Below, in pieces: positions 16,888 through 26,900 of a stretch of 40,143 nucleotides of DNA; positions within the stretch are counted from its first letter, which is position 1; each line of letters begins with the position of its first letter. The DNA comes from an uncultured Lachnospiraceae bacterium (GTDB lineage Bacteria > Bacillota > Clostridia > Lachnospirales > Lachnospiraceae). The DNA is taken from contig CAJUJL010000025.1 in the NCBI GenBank assembly GCA_910586725.1, forward strand, positions 1-40,143, given 5' to 3'. The translations under genes were made by a program, and so were the position numbers. The notes under the pieces are model-generated. The model was not told where the DNA came from. It saw only the letters and a program-made list of their open reading frames with translations, and searched no databases.

Positions 16888-17583
16888 TTATGCTAACCTC
16901 CCTGCCATTTCTTCTATCAGACGAACGGAATGCTCAATTGCCCTGGCCTCAAACGTCGGGTAATCCATCTGCGCGCTGTCGTCCGCTTTATCGGAAATCG
17001 CGCGTACAATCAGAAACGGCGTCTGGTTCAAATACGCCGCGTGCGCAATTGCCGCTCCCTCCATTTCCGCGCAGTATCCGCCGAATGTTTCGACAAGCCA
17101 CGCTTTTTTCTCTTTGCTGGAAATAAACTGATCTCCGGTCACAACGCGGCCCTCATAAACCTGTATGTCAGGATTCACCTTTTGGCAGCTTTCCCTGGCA
17201 ATCTTACGCAGCTTTTCATCCGCCGCAAATACATCTGCTTCCATATCCGGAATTTTCCCCGGCGCATAACCAAGCGCCGCCACGTCCATGTCATGCTCCA
17301 CTGCGTCCGTGGCAAGCACAACGTCTCCGATGTCGATTTCTGCGCGCAGAGAACCTGCGATTCCGGTATTGATCACGCAGTCAACCGGAAAGTGGTCAAT
17401 CAATGTCTGCGTACAGCACGCCGCGTTGACCTTTCCGACTCCGGCGCGGACAACGACCGCCTCGGCACCGTTTAATTTTCCTTTGTAAAACTGCATGGAC
17501 GCCGCTTCTGTAATTTCCACGTCCGTCATAAGCTCTTTTAATTTTGCCACTTCCGTATCCATGGCTCCGATAATTCCAAGCAT
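16888..17583 (-). CDS. mtnN: 5'-methylthioadenosine/S-adenosylhomocysteine nucleosidase
   Basis: The 231-residue phosphorylase-fold enzyme removes adenine from MTA and SAH, producing S-ribosylhomocysteine for LuxS. The start MLGIIGAMDTEVAKLKE is typical, with the catalytic Glu in AMDTEV. Other marks are the substrate loop VVTGDQFIS, EMEGAAIAHAAYL (ribose-binding Glu) and the catalytic Asp in ISDKADD. GGGAGGAT lies upstream of the ATG. It is directly followed by luxS. Confidence 0.96.
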   Translation of the reverse strand: MLGIIGAMDTEVAKLKELMTDVEITEAASMQFYKGKLNGAEAVVVRAGVGKVNAACCTQTLIDHFPVDCVINTGIAGSLRAEIDIGDVVLATDAVEHDMDVAALGYAPGKIPDMEADVFAADEKLRKIARESCQKVNPDIQVYEGRVVTGDQFISSKEKKAWLVETFGGYCAEMEGAAIAHAAYLNQTPFLIVRAISDKADDSAQMDYPTFEARAIEHSVRLIEEMAGRLA

Positions 17584-17625
17584 CCTCTTATCCTCCCTGT
17601 TCCCATCCCCGGCATTCTGTGAATT

Positions 17626-18264
17626 TTAATGAAAATCCGCTTCTTTGATTAATGTCAGAACCGCGTCTCCTTTCATATTTTTGAGTATCAGCGCGTCTCC
17701 GTTTGTCTCATACAAATATTTCGTGCTGCCCGCATGATCCGTCAGCGTCATTCTCCCTTTTTGATCGGCATAATACCGCTCCGTTACCCGCATGGTAATG
17801 GAACCGTCTTTCTCAAAAATATACTGATAGCTTTCACCGCCTTCTCCAATCTGATACGTTCCATCAAAATTTTCGCCGGACATAAGCCCGTCTTCCCCCT
17901 CTAACGGAAACAAAAACATCGGATTAGCGTCCAGACTGAATTCCTCCGTTGTAAGCGTCAGCGCTATATGTCCCTCTACTTCCCGCATCAGATATTCCGT
18001 AAAATTGTAATCTTCCGGCAATTCCCTGCTGATGTCATCCAGACAAATCCGGACAAGCGGTTCCCCCTCTTCGCTTTCCGACAACTCATAAATTCCCTTC
18101 TGCCGGACCGTCAATGTACTGTCGTCCGAAAAAGCAAACTCCATATTATCGGCGTCTTCCAGATAATAGGAATCGTCAAAAATCACTTTGGACTCCCGGA
18201 ACTTTCCCGGACCGCATCCAGACAGTACAAATATTACAGCCAATAAAACTATGCTTCTGGCCAT
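17626..18264 (-). CDS. Lipoprotein upstream of mtnN-luxS
   Basis: The 212-residue protein has a short signal with lipobox LSGC (Cys17). The mature part is acidic and rich in beta-strand-like segments, with two related stretches (YQYIFEKDGSITMRVTERYYAD and the YLYETNGDALILKN region). This resembles small lipocalin- or DUF-type lipoproteins of Clostridia, but no family is certain. GGGGAGGAG precedes the ATG. It is the first gene behind a strong promoter and 42 bases ahead of mtnN, so it is probably part of that operon. Confidence 0.75.
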   Translation of the reverse strand: MARSIVLLAVIFVLSGCGPGKFRESKVIFDDSYYLEDADNMEFAFSDDSTLTVRQKGIYELSESEEGEPLVRICLDDISRELPEDYNFTEYLMREVEGHIALTLTTEEFSLDANPMFLFPLEGEDGLMSGENFDGTYQIGEGGESYQYIFEKDGSITMRVTERYYADQKGRMTLTDHAGSTKYLYETNGDALILKNMKGDAVLTLIKEADFH

Positions 18265-18318
18265 GTGCGCTCCTCCCCTGCCATCTGTCTGGCATGTCGC
18301 AAAACCATTTTGTTTCTC

Positions 18319-18346
18319 ATTATAACATATCTTTTGCTTTTTTCAA
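18319..18346 (-). promoter_or_regulatory. Promoter of the lipoprotein-mtnN-luxS-thioesterase run
   Basis: On the minus strand TTGAAA (18341-18346) and TATAAT (18319-18324) are separated by 16 bases. The predicted start near 18312 leaves a leader of about 48 bases before the lipoprotein ATG. Confidence 0.7.
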
Positions 18347-18431
18347 TTTTTTATTACTGTAAAAAAGAATCCTGCGCATACAATTTTTTTGTCCGGTTAT
18401 ACTATTCCAAAAAGAAAAACGGAGGTTTCCA

Positions 18432-18866
18432 ATGCAAAATAACGATACCATACAACTTCTCAAAGAATGTGATTCCGGTACGAAAATGGCCGTTGCGTCG
18501 ATTGATGAAGTATCGGAAAAAATAAGCAATCCACAATTGAAGCAGCTTTTACAGAAAAGCAAAGAAAAACACACGCTACTTGGCAACGAGCTGCATTCCC
18601 TCCTGCTGGAATACGGCAGCGAAGAAAAAGACCCCGATCCCATGGCAAAAGGCATGTCCTGGATTAAGACCAATATGAAGATGACGATGGACGGCACAGA
18701 CGCCGCAGCAGCCGATTTAGTTACGGACGGATGCAATATGGGCATCAAATCCCTGTACAAATATTTAAACAAATATCCGGCTGCAAACAGGATTGCAAAA
18801 GACATTTTAAGCCGCATCATCGCAATTGAAGATACCCTGATCAAAGACTTGCGCGTATATTTATAA
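18432..18866 (+). CDS. Ferritin-like four-helix protein (DUF2383/PA2169-like)
   Basis: The 144-residue, fully helical protein has no signal peptide. Amphipathic helices such as TIQLLKECDSGTKMAVASIDEVSEK and LKQLLQKSKEKHTLLGNELHSLLLEYG resemble the PA2169/DUF2383 ferritin-like group. A Glu/His-rich second helix could bind metal, but a complete di-iron ligand set cannot be confirmed by eye. GGAGG lies upstream of the ATG. It is divergent from the mtnN operon and stands alone. Role unknown, perhaps stress-related. Confidence 0.7.
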   Translation: MQNNDTIQLLKECDSGTKMAVASIDEVSEKISNPQLKQLLQKSKEKHTLLGNELHSLLLEYGSEEKDPDPMAKGMSWIKTNMKMTMDGTDAAAADLVTDGCNMGIKSLYKYLNKYPAANRIAKDILSRIIAIEDTLIKDLRVYL

Positions 18867-18912
18867 TCAATCCTTCAACAGCAATTGCAGACATTTTAGA
18901 AAATCCATTCTC

Positions 18913-18941
18913 TTGTTTTTTACTCACCGTCATGTTACTAT
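18913..18941 (+). promoter_or_regulatory. Candidate promoter of the CoA-transferase gene
   Basis: TTGTTT (18913-18918) and TACTAT (18936-18941) are 17 bases apart. The start would be near 18949, giving a leader of about 109 bases that contains overlapping hairpins. Confidence 0.5.
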
Positions 18942-18972
18942 ATTTTGAGAGATTGCTCTGTAAGAGCGTGTC

Positions 18973-19020
18973 ATGCCGGGTTCCCATACAGGCATCCCGG
19001 TATGGCGTCTGCAATGCCTG
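18973..19020 (+). promoter_or_regulatory. Leader with mutually exclusive hairpins
   Basis: ATGCC (18973-18977) can pair with GGCAT (18991-18995). The same GGCAT is part of CAGGCAT (18989-18995), which can pair with ATGCCTG (19014-19020). CCATAC (18984-18989) can also pair with GTATGG (19000-19005). No known riboswitch was recognised. Confidence 0.35.
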
Positions 19021-19057
19021 AAAATCATTTAAAAAATACATATTACAGGAGGTAACT

Positions 19058-20398
19058 ATGGACTACTCAAAAGAATACGCACAAAAACTTGTCTCTGCAG
19101 ACGAAGCGGTAAAAGTCATCCAATCCGGCGACTGGGTTGACTATGGCTGGTGCAACGCCACGGTTGACGCACTGGATAAAGCCCTTGCCAAAAGAACGGA
19201 TGAACTGACCAACGTCAATTTACGCGGCGGCATCCTTTTAAAAACCCCCGCCGTATTTGAACGTGAAGACGCCGGAGAGCATTTTACCTGGAATTCCTGG
19301 CATATGTCCGGTATTGAACGTAAATTAATTGCCCGCGGCTGCGCCTATTACGCGGCGATCCGCTATTCCGAGCTGCCACGTTACTACCGCGATTCCGCCA
19401 CACCCGACGACGTCGCTATGTTCCAGGTTGCGCCGATGGACAAACACGGATATTTTAACTTTGGGCCAAACGCTTCCCACATGATGGCAGTCTGCGAAAC
19501 ATCGAAGAAAATTATTGTAGAAGTCAATCAAAACATGCCGCGCTGTCTTGGCGGCTTTGAAAACAGCATTCATATTTCCCAGGTTGATTATATCGTAGAA
19601 GGTGAAAATCCGCCAATTGGAGAAATGGGTGCGGGCGGCGCTCCTACCGACGTAGACATCGCCGTCGCCAAATTAATCGTAGAAGAAATTCCAAATGGCG
19701 CCTGCTTACAGCTTGGCATCGGCGGAATGCCAAACACCGTCGGCTCCATGATTGCCGAATCGGACTTAAAAGACCTCGGCGTACATACGGAAATGTATGT
19801 TGATGCATTTGTAGACATTGCAAAAGCCGGTAAAATCAACGGTTCCAGGAAAAACATCGACCGTTTCCGCCAGGCGTTTGCCTTTGGCTGCGGCACCAAA
19901 AAAATGTACGACTACATCGATGACAATCCGGAGCTTTTAAGCGCTCCCGTAAGTTATACGAACGACATCCGCTCCATTTCCGCGCTGGATAACTTTATTT
20001 CCATCAACAACGCGGTAGATCTGGATTTATTCGGACAGATTAACGCTGAATCAGCCGGAACGAAGCACATCAGCGGCGCGGGCGGACAGCTTGACTTCGT
20101 GCTTGGCGCTTATCTTTCCAATGGCGGCAAAAGCTTTATCTGCTGCTCTTCTTCTTTCCAGACAAAAGACGGCCAGCTAAAATCCCGCATCGTTCCGACG
20201 TTGTCTCCGGGCTCCATTGTAACGGACACCCGCGCCAACACACATTACGTTGTAACAGAATACGGAAAAGTCAATTTAAAGGGACTTTCCGCATGGCAGC
20301 GCGCGGAAGCATTGATCTCCATAGCGCATCCTGCTTTCCGGGATGAACTGATCAAAGACGCGGAGAAATTAAAAATCTGGCGCAGAAGCAATAAATAA
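19058..20398 (+). CDS. but: Butyryl-CoA:acetate CoA-transferase-like enzyme
   Basis: The 446-residue family I CoA-transferase (acetyl-CoA hydrolase/transferase fold) would move CoA from butyryl-CoA to acetate in the last step of butyrate fermentation. The N-terminus (YAQKLVSADEAVKVIQSGDWVDYGWC) is very like but genes of Roseburia and relatives. QLGIGGMPNTVG is a CoA-site block. The likely catalytic Glu is in QINAESAG, followed by ISGAGGQLDF. AGGAGG precedes the ATG. A 4-hydroxybutyrate or propionyl-CoA transferase role is possible, since these enzymes are close. It is monocistronic, with its own promoter and terminator. Confidence 0.85.
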   Translation: MDYSKEYAQKLVSADEAVKVIQSGDWVDYGWCNATVDALDKALAKRTDELTNVNLRGGILLKTPAVFEREDAGEHFTWNSWHMSGIERKLIARGCAYYAAIRYSELPRYYRDSATPDDVAMFQVAPMDKHGYFNFGPNASHMMAVCETSKKIIVEVNQNMPRCLGGFENSIHISQVDYIVEGENPPIGEMGAGGAPTDVDIAVAKLIVEEIPNGACLQLGIGGMPNTVGSMIAESDLKDLGVHTEMYVDAFVDIAKAGKINGSRKNIDRFRQAFAFGCGTKKMYDYIDDNPELLSAPVSYTNDIRSISALDNFISINNAVDLDLFGQINAESAGTKHISGAGGQLDFVLGAYLSNGGKSFICCSSSFQTKDGQLKSRIVPTLSPGSIVTDTRANTHYVVTEYGKVNLKGLSAWQRAEALISIAHPAFRDELIKDAEKLKIWRRSNK

Positions 20399-20410
20399 TT
20401 CCTGTATCAT

Positions 20411-20453
20411 AATTTATGGGTGCTCTCCATAAGGAAAGCGCCCATAAATTTTT
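20411..20453 (+). terminator. Terminator after the CoA-transferase gene, bidirectional
   Basis: The stem AATTTATGGGTGCT pairs with AGCGCCCATAAATT (one G-T pair) and is followed by T-rich sequence. It also lies past the end of the minus-strand gene that stops at 20477. Confidence 0.85.
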
Positions 20454-20476
20454 CCCAACCGCAAAATAAATTTCAA

Positions 20477-22543
20477 TTAATGAGAATACTGGTAATTATA
20501 ATTTGTTTTGATCCACACACCCTCATGCAGTTCCCGTTTCTTTTTCACCGCATTCTTTGGAAACGTAAATGTAATATACGTTTTGCCATATGCGCCTATA
20601 TTGATCGGTATATTCTCAAACCTTTTCTTCGCCAGAACATGTCCGTTCTTATCCGTGGCAGATATTGTAATCCAATTAAATTTATCCGCTTTGAATATCC
20701 GTGTGTTCATCACTACGCACCTTAATACAAGATTGTTTCCTTTGTAGTACGCTTTATTTACCTCAAAATGAATTGTCCCATAACTTCCCTTTCGCGCATT
20801 GCATTGCGACAGGCTCTTGCCTTTGTACTCATTTTTCACCACTGTAACTTTGCATTTGGCTTTTTTTCCATTTGGCAATTGACATGTAATCGTACATTTT
20901 CCTGTCTTTTTTGCCTTGACTTTCCCGGATGAATTGACGGTGGCTATCTTTTTATTGGAAGACTTCCATTTCAGAGATCGTGCCATGTATTCCCCATGCT
21001 TATCATAATCAATCACTAATTTTTTAGAGAACCCTTTTGCGATTTTAATCTTGCGTTTTGAAAACTCAATTTCCTGTAAGGGAATTTTGACATAAGGATT
21101 CTGATCTTCGCTTTCAAATTTTACCTTGAAACTGACCCCTAAAATTATATGATCCATGTCACGCGAAGCATAATAAGATAACTCTCCATCCATATCATCA
21201 TCATCTATTTCATCGTCATCATATTCATAATCCATCTTCAACGCACATTGGGAAACGCCGGGACCAGCCACAACTTCGGAAACATCGTCTCCAAAATAAT
21301 CCTCCTCATAGGAAAAAGTAATGTTATTTATTGCATTGTCATACCTGATCCGGCCAGTTCTTAAATCCTTATAAACCGTTTTTATGTCGTAAATCTTTAA
21401 TACTCCTTCCGAATCACGAATGGGACGTTTATATCGAATGGTAAGGCCTGTGCTCCCAAACGATTCAAAATTCGATGTTATGGTATACTCCTGATTTAAC
21501 AGCATATAATAATCCGATAAATCTCCCCATGTCTGCGGATAATACGCCTCGTTTATCATAACTCCGTTCAAATTCATATCGTAGGAAGGATCCCCGCAAT
21601 TCTTACACCTTTTCTGTATGATACTGTTACGATTGATATAGGATTCTACAACATAATTATGTCCCAGCGCATTCACAAACGAATCTTTATAAGACTTGCC
21701 GCATCGGGTACACGTACCTATCGTATACCCTGAATTGACGCAGTCCGGCTTTACTACGCTTATTTCATATACATGCTCTGCCGGCAGCTTCTGTGTCATT
21801 GCGTCCCCGCAGCTTTGGCACTCATATACCGCATATCCTGCCGTACTGCATGTAGGCTCCTGCATCTCTGTCACTGCATAATCGTGCTCTGTTCTGTCTA
21901 TGCTTACATCGTCCAGAATTTCCTTTCCATCCTCATCGCTGGAACATTCTCCGCAAAACAGGCATTCATAATGAGCAATACTGCCTTCTTGCGTACAGGT
22001 TGGATCCACCTGTTCAAAGTATACAAATGTATGCTTTGAAACAACCAGCGTAAAATCCTCCAATACGCTGCCCCTTGAAGAAATCGTTATATTCGTCATA
22101 CCGGTAGAGACTGCATAAAATGAAAACTCTGCATCATTTGTGTCATATCCCAGTTTTCTGGCGCTCACTACAGACGTATCACTGGATCTGACAGAAGAGT
22201 CCCATGCATTCATTATTGACGACAAATCAAATACCATCGTCTTTTCCTTTCCCAAACACAGCTTATAATCTCCTACAAATACATGGAGCCTTTTTTCCGT
22301 ATCATCTTCCTGCTTTATAATAATATCCGTTTCTCCAGGAGAAATTCCGGTAATCACCTTCTCTTCCACCGCTGCTATCTCTTCATTTTCAGAAGTATAA
22401 GTTGGCGAAACGCCCTCCTGCTGCTCCATTACATATTTTTCGCCTACGCACAAAAAAATCTCATCTTCTGCATTGCCTGCATATACATCATTCTTAAAAA
22501 GAATGCAAAAAAGAACAATTGCCATTAAATATAGTTTTTTCAT
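20477..22543 (-). CDS. Large secreted protein with CxxC repeats and a Big_2 domain
   Basis: The 688-residue protein has an N-terminal signal peptide (cleavage near VYAGNA). After two Ig-like segments come four repeats of about 45-50 residues with the pattern P-T/D-C...G-Y...Y-E/T-C-x2-C-G (PTCTQEG...CLFCGEC, PTCSTAG...CQSCGDA, PDCVNSG...CTRCGKS, then a shorter CKNCG). These zinc-ribbon-like repeats are common in exported Clostridia proteins. An acidic middle (DYEYDDDEIDDDD) precedes a Big_2 domain (LKWKSSNKKIATVNSSGKVKAKKTG) and a C-terminal beta domain. No LPXTG or SLH anchor is seen. It sits 30 bases after the SseB-like gene. Confidence 0.8.
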   Translation of the reverse strand: MKKLYLMAIVLFCILFKNDVYAGNAEDEIFLCVGEKYVMEQQEGVSPTYTSENEEIAAVEEKVITGISPGETDIIIKQEDDTEKRLHVFVGDYKLCLGKEKTMVFDLSSIMNAWDSSVRSSDTSVVSARKLGYDTNDAEFSFYAVSTGMTNITISSRGSVLEDFTLVVSKHTFVYFEQVDPTCTQEGSIAHYECLFCGECSSDEDGKEILDDVSIDRTEHDYAVTEMQEPTCSTAGYAVYECQSCGDAMTQKLPAEHVYEISVVKPDCVNSGYTIGTCTRCGKSYKDSFVNALGHNYVVESYINRNSIIQKRCKNCGDPSYDMNLNGVMINEAYYPQTWGDLSDYYMLLNQEYTITSNFESFGSTGLTIRYKRPIRDSEGVLKIYDIKTVYKDLRTGRIRYDNAINNITFSYEEDYFGDDVSEVVAGPGVSQCALKMDYEYDDDEIDDDDMDGELSYYASRDMDHIILGVSFKVKFESEDQNPYVKIPLQEIEFSKRKIKIAKGFSKKLVIDYDKHGEYMARSLKWKSSNKKIATVNSSGKVKAKKTGKCTITCQLPNGKKAKCKVTVVKNEYKGKSLSQCNARKGSYGTIHFEVNKAYYKGNNLVLRCVVMNTRIFKADKFNWITISATDKNGHVLAKKRFENIPINIGAYGKTYITFTFPKNAVKKKRELHEGVWIKTNYNYQYSH

Positions 22544-22573
22544 ATACGCACCAGCCTCTCCCTATCAGAAACC

Positions 22574-23524
22574 TCAACTCATCTGCTCATTTTCCCTTTT
22601 AATAATGTCCATAATGCGCTGTATTTCCGCTCCTTCCACCGGAGCCTCTCCATAATTCAGATGATGTCCGTCTGCGTCCACGCCTCCCAGATTCCTCTCG
22701 TCCTTCCCCCTTCCCTTTTCGATGGTAAAATAACGAATCTCATTATTTTGCGGATTTAAAGTCACATAAATACGATGACACAGCTGCGCGGGAGCGTCTG
22801 CCGCAGGAGCGTCTATCCGCACCAGCAAAAGCTCTTCACTGATATTTAATGCCATCACCGAAAAATATTCTTCGCCAAAGGGATACAATTCTTCTTTTGG
22901 ATATGCGTTTTTATATACCTCATTGACTGCAGATTCTCCTTCGTCGCAAAGCAAATGAACAAATTCTGCGCCTTCCTTGAATATTTTTAACGGCAAATCA
23001 TGAAACTCCGCTCTCTGCCGCATCATAACCTGAACCTGCTGCGGCGAAAGCTTTACCTGTTTTTTAATTTCCGGCAGCTCTTCATTCTTTAGGATGGCTT
23101 CAACCACCTCTCTGATAAACATTAAATTATCCGTAAACGGATTTAACGCCATACCCTGCGTGCCAAGACGCTCATCCAGAGCCAGCGAGCAGCACGCCTG
23201 AAACGGCATATTCATCAATATGTCAAATTTAGGTTCTTTCGGAATCTGTTCCGCGCTGGAATAAAACGGAAAAAACTTATCTCCTTTTTGATTGTTTAAA
23301 ATCGCGGGCATAGGCGCCGTTCCCTTTGGCAATTGAATCTGCTGACCCGGATTTTCCTTTACCTTTTGTTTGATTTCCTGTATTTCCGGCGTATCCGGAA
23401 GCATTGCCGGCACGATAAACACCGTTTTTTTCATCTGATGCACCAGCGCCTGTAAATTTTCTTTTGCCGTATCTTCTTTATAAATCTGGATTAACTGCTC
23501 TGTCTTCTTTGTCTCATGATTCAT
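22574..23524 (-). CDS. SseB-family protein
   Basis: The 316-residue cytoplasmic protein has an SseB N-terminal-like domain in residues 20-160 (LQALVHQMKKTVFIVPAML, FFPFYSSAEQIPKEP, LALNPFTDNLMF-type segment). The C-terminal SseB_C-like part follows, with a beta-rich end (ISEELLLVRIDAP, CHRIYVTLNP). Members are widespread in Firmicutes and their role is not settled. An AAGGAA sequence lies upstream at a slightly long distance. It may be co-transcribed with the secreted CxxC protein downstream. Confidence 0.8.
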   Translation of the reverse strand: MNHETKKTEQLIQIYKEDTAKENLQALVHQMKKTVFIVPAMLPDTPEIQEIKQKVKENPGQQIQLPKGTAPMPAILNNQKGDKFFPFYSSAEQIPKEPKFDILMNMPFQACCSLALDERLGTQGMALNPFTDNLMFIREVVEAILKNEELPEIKKQVKLSPQQVQVMMRQRAEFHDLPLKIFKEGAEFVHLLCDEGESAVNEVYKNAYPKEELYPFGEEYFSVMALNISEELLLVRIDAPAADAPAQLCHRIYVTLNPQNNEIRYFTIEKGRGKDERNLGGVDADGHHLNYGEAPVEGAEIQRIMDIIKRENEQMS

Positions 23525-23621
23525 CTTTCAAATTTTCCTTTCTTAAATTGTATAACAACATCTTACTTTGTGTATAATTTCTTCCGACTTCCATAAACTA
23601 TTCCGGAAAGGAGGCATTCTT

Positions 23622-23927
23622 ATGGACGCAAAAGAAAACACAGGAATTTCATTTGCAATAAACACCTTAGACGATATACCCACGCCGTCCGCAGATGCCA
23701 GAGAAATCACCGGACTTGTAAAACAGGGCGGAAAAGTCACGGGGTATCAGCTTTCGGACGACACCATCGTAAATAAAGAAGAAGGCGTTGCACTCGCGAA
23801 GGCAGGTGAAATTTCAGGCGTCGGCATTGCGCATCGGAAAGGCACGGAATATTTAAAATCGATTCCCGATGGCGCTGACGATAATAACCTGAGCCACCTT
23901 CCTACCGTCAAGGCATCCTTCCAATAA
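23622..23927 (+). CDS. DUF3892 protein
   Basis: The 101-residue soluble protein shows the DUF3892 pattern: ITGLVKQGGKVTGYQLSDDTIVNKEEGVALAKAGEI followed by GVGIAHRKGTEYLKSIPDG. The start at 23622 is set by AAAGGAGG seven bases upstream; the reading frame extends further 5' without support. Function is unknown. It stands alone between convergent and divergent neighbours and has its own terminator. Confidence 0.88.
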   Translation: MDAKENTGISFAINTLDDIPTPSADAREITGLVKQGGKVTGYQLSDDTIVNKEEGVALAKAGEISGVGIAHRKGTEYLKSIPDGADDNNLSHLPTVKASFQ

Positions 23928-23934
23928 ATCTATT

Positions 23935-23975
23935 TGGGACAAAAATGCAATTCTGCTGTTTTTGTCCCATTTTTT
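23935..23975 (+). terminator. Terminator between the DUF3892 and RND genes
   Basis: The perfect 11-bp stem TGGGACAAAAA/TTTTTGTCCCA (23935-23945 with 23959-23969) is followed by six T on the plus strand. It may also serve the convergent RND gene. Confidence 0.9.
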
Positions 23976-23991
23976 CGCATCGTAAGCGATT

Positions 23992-26900
23992 TTACTCCAA
24001 TCCGTCCCGGTTTAACTGCTCAATAAATTCCGCAGCGTCGTCCGGCGCATCGTCCATAGAATCATCTCCTACATCGACTACTTTTACTTCTTTACGATAA
24101 AGAATATCATACATAACCGGAACAATAAACATCGTCATAAACGTCGCGTAAAACAGACCGCCCGCTACAACGATTGCCATACCTCTTCCCAGTTCACTGG
24201 CCGTATTCGTACTGAATACCATAGCCAGCATTGCCAGAATCGTCGTAAACGCAGTCATTAAAATAGGACGCATACGGGTCTTTCCGGTAGCTATCAGGGC
24301 GTCATGCCTTTCCATTCCTCCAATTCGGAGCTGATTCGTATAATCCACAAAAACGATACCGTTGTTTACTACCGTTCCCATCAAAACCAAAAATCCCATC
24401 AACGTAATCAAAGACATCTGCTCTCCCGTAAAAAGCATGGCAAGCAGCCCTCCCGTAAACGCCAAAGGAACGGTAAATATGACGATAAACGGCGACAATA
24501 AACTCTGGAACTGCGCCACCATTACAAGATAAATCAGTAAAAATCCCAACAGCAGCAATTTCCCCATCTGGTTGAGCATATCGGTCGTATTCGATGTTTC
24601 TCCGCCAAATTCTATGCGGTATCCTTCCGGCAAATCATACTCCTTTAACAGATCTTCCACTTCTCTGGATAAAAGCGTTGTGTTATATCCGTCCTCTGTT
24701 TCTGCCGAAACGCTTATCTGACGTTCTCCATTTGCACGGCTGATACTCGCAACGCTGTTTCCGTAATCCAAAACGGCAAACTCGCTCAGTTTATGAATTT
24801 CGGTAACTGTTTTTCCATCCTCATCCTGCTTTTGTGTCTCAAATTCCATATCCATAAGATTTTCCCTGGTCAAAAGGTTCGTCTCGTTGATAATTTTGAC
24901 ATCAAGGTCTTTTTCATCTACCGTCATTGTCACAGCCGTTTTATCTGTGGTCAGACGATCGGAAATTTCACTGTAAATCTGCGCTCCCGTCAAACCAAGC
25001 CGCATGGATTCATCTTTGTCTATATTCAGATGTATCTCTTCATCCGCTTCTTCCTGGCCGTTGCTGATATTCGTAAATCCGTCCACATTTTCCAGAAGTC
25101 CCATAACGTCTTCGCTGACCGTTTTTAAAACATCCAGATCAGAACCGTGGATCTCAAGCAAAAGCCCGCTGCCAAGCATCTCATCCATCTCTCCCATCAT
25201 GGAATTCGATACCGCTGTTTCACATTCGATTTCTTTTGTATTTGTTTCTATTGTATTACAAATTGTCTCAACCTCATCTTTGCTGCTGTAATCCTCCTCA
25301 GGCAGCACAAAATAAGAAAAACTGCTGTAATTATCGGAAGAACTGACTCCCATTCCGCCAATTAACCCGGCCGAGCTGCTTCCATCCATAACTCCTACAT
25401 AGGCAACGCCTTCTATCTCTAAAACAGCCTCCATCACTTCATCCGCTTTTTGGTAAGCCGTATCTTTGTCGGTATCCTCCGGCATGGTCACGGTCACCGA
25501 AATCTGCTCGCTGCCCATATCCGGTATCAGAACAATTCCCATTTTCATGACAGTCACAACACAAAATACCAAAAGAGCAACCGAAATGCCAAGCGGCGCC
25601 GCTTTAAACCGCAGACAAAACCTCAAAATAACCGCATAGAAATCCTGAACCCTGTCAAAAATCCGATGTGACCTCGGCGTCGCTTTCTTTAACATCGCAG
25701 ATCCCATCGTCGGCACAACCGTAAGCGCGACTGCCAAAGACGCCGTCAATGCAAACGTAATCGTAAGCGCAAACGGAAGCATCAAATCTCTTACCATACC
25801 CGTTGTAAATACCATTGGGAAAAAGACGCAAATCGTTGTAAGCGTTGAAGCAATAATCGCTCCGGCAACCTGCTTTGCGCCCTGCACTGCAGAACGCGGC
25901 GCGTCCAGTCCGCGGTACCGCAGACGGTATATATTTTCAATTACTACAATGGAGTTATCCACCAGCATTCCGACAGCAAGGGATAAGCCGGACAGTGACA
26001 TCATATTAATCGAAATCCCTGCAAAATACATAATAACAATGGCTGTCAGCACACTAAACGGAATACTGAATGCAACAACCAGCGTAGGGCGCACATCCAG
26101 CAAGAAGACCGCCAGAATAATAATGGCAAGCAGCGCTCCGATTATCATGCTTGACACAATGCTCTCTATAATCATGGATATGTATTCACCCTGATTCACA
26201 AGTGGCGTAATATTAAGCCCTGGGTATTCTTCCTGCAGCTCATCAATTGCGTTCAAACAGTCTTTGGACACATCACTGGTACCGGCGGTGCTCCCCTTAA
26301 AAACCGAAAGAATAACACCGGGATCACCGTTTACTTTTGCATAGGATTCTCCCGCATTATCAATAATTGTAATGTCGGCGACATCGTTCAAATGAATATC
26401 GCCAATATCGTCTATCTCACAGAGAACCATACTTTCTAACTCGTCCGCAGAAGTATAATTCTCCCCCACCTTCAAAAGCCACTGTTTATCGTCTTTATCG
26501 TCCAGGTAACCGGCCGGCATGGAAAAATTCTGCGCATAGATCATGCCAGACAATGCCTCAAGGGTCAGCATCTGGTTGATATTGGCATTTTTTCTCGCTT
26601 CCGATACGGAATCCTGATACGTTTTATTGGCGTTTTCCAGTTCTTCCTGCGCCTCTTCCATTGCAGTTTTCGCAGCCGCAATCTGCGCGCTTCCGGAACC
26701 AAACCCCGCAGCGGCGGAAATTTTGCCTTCTTCCGCCTGTTTATAGGCGTCATCAATCGTGGTCATTTGAGAGCCCACCTGCTTTAACACTTCTTCCGCC
26801 ACTTTGATCTCAACTTCCAAGTTGGCAAGCTCTGTCTCTATCTGCGGCATTCTTACATTTACAATGTCATACAACTGCACAAGTTTCTTTTTGTCCAGTT

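Noticed and set aside
23935..23975. Relation between the GGGACAAAAA stem here and the GGGACAAAA repeats upstream of ietA
   Set aside because: Here it is an ordinary inverted terminator with a T-run; the shared short word is probably coincidence.
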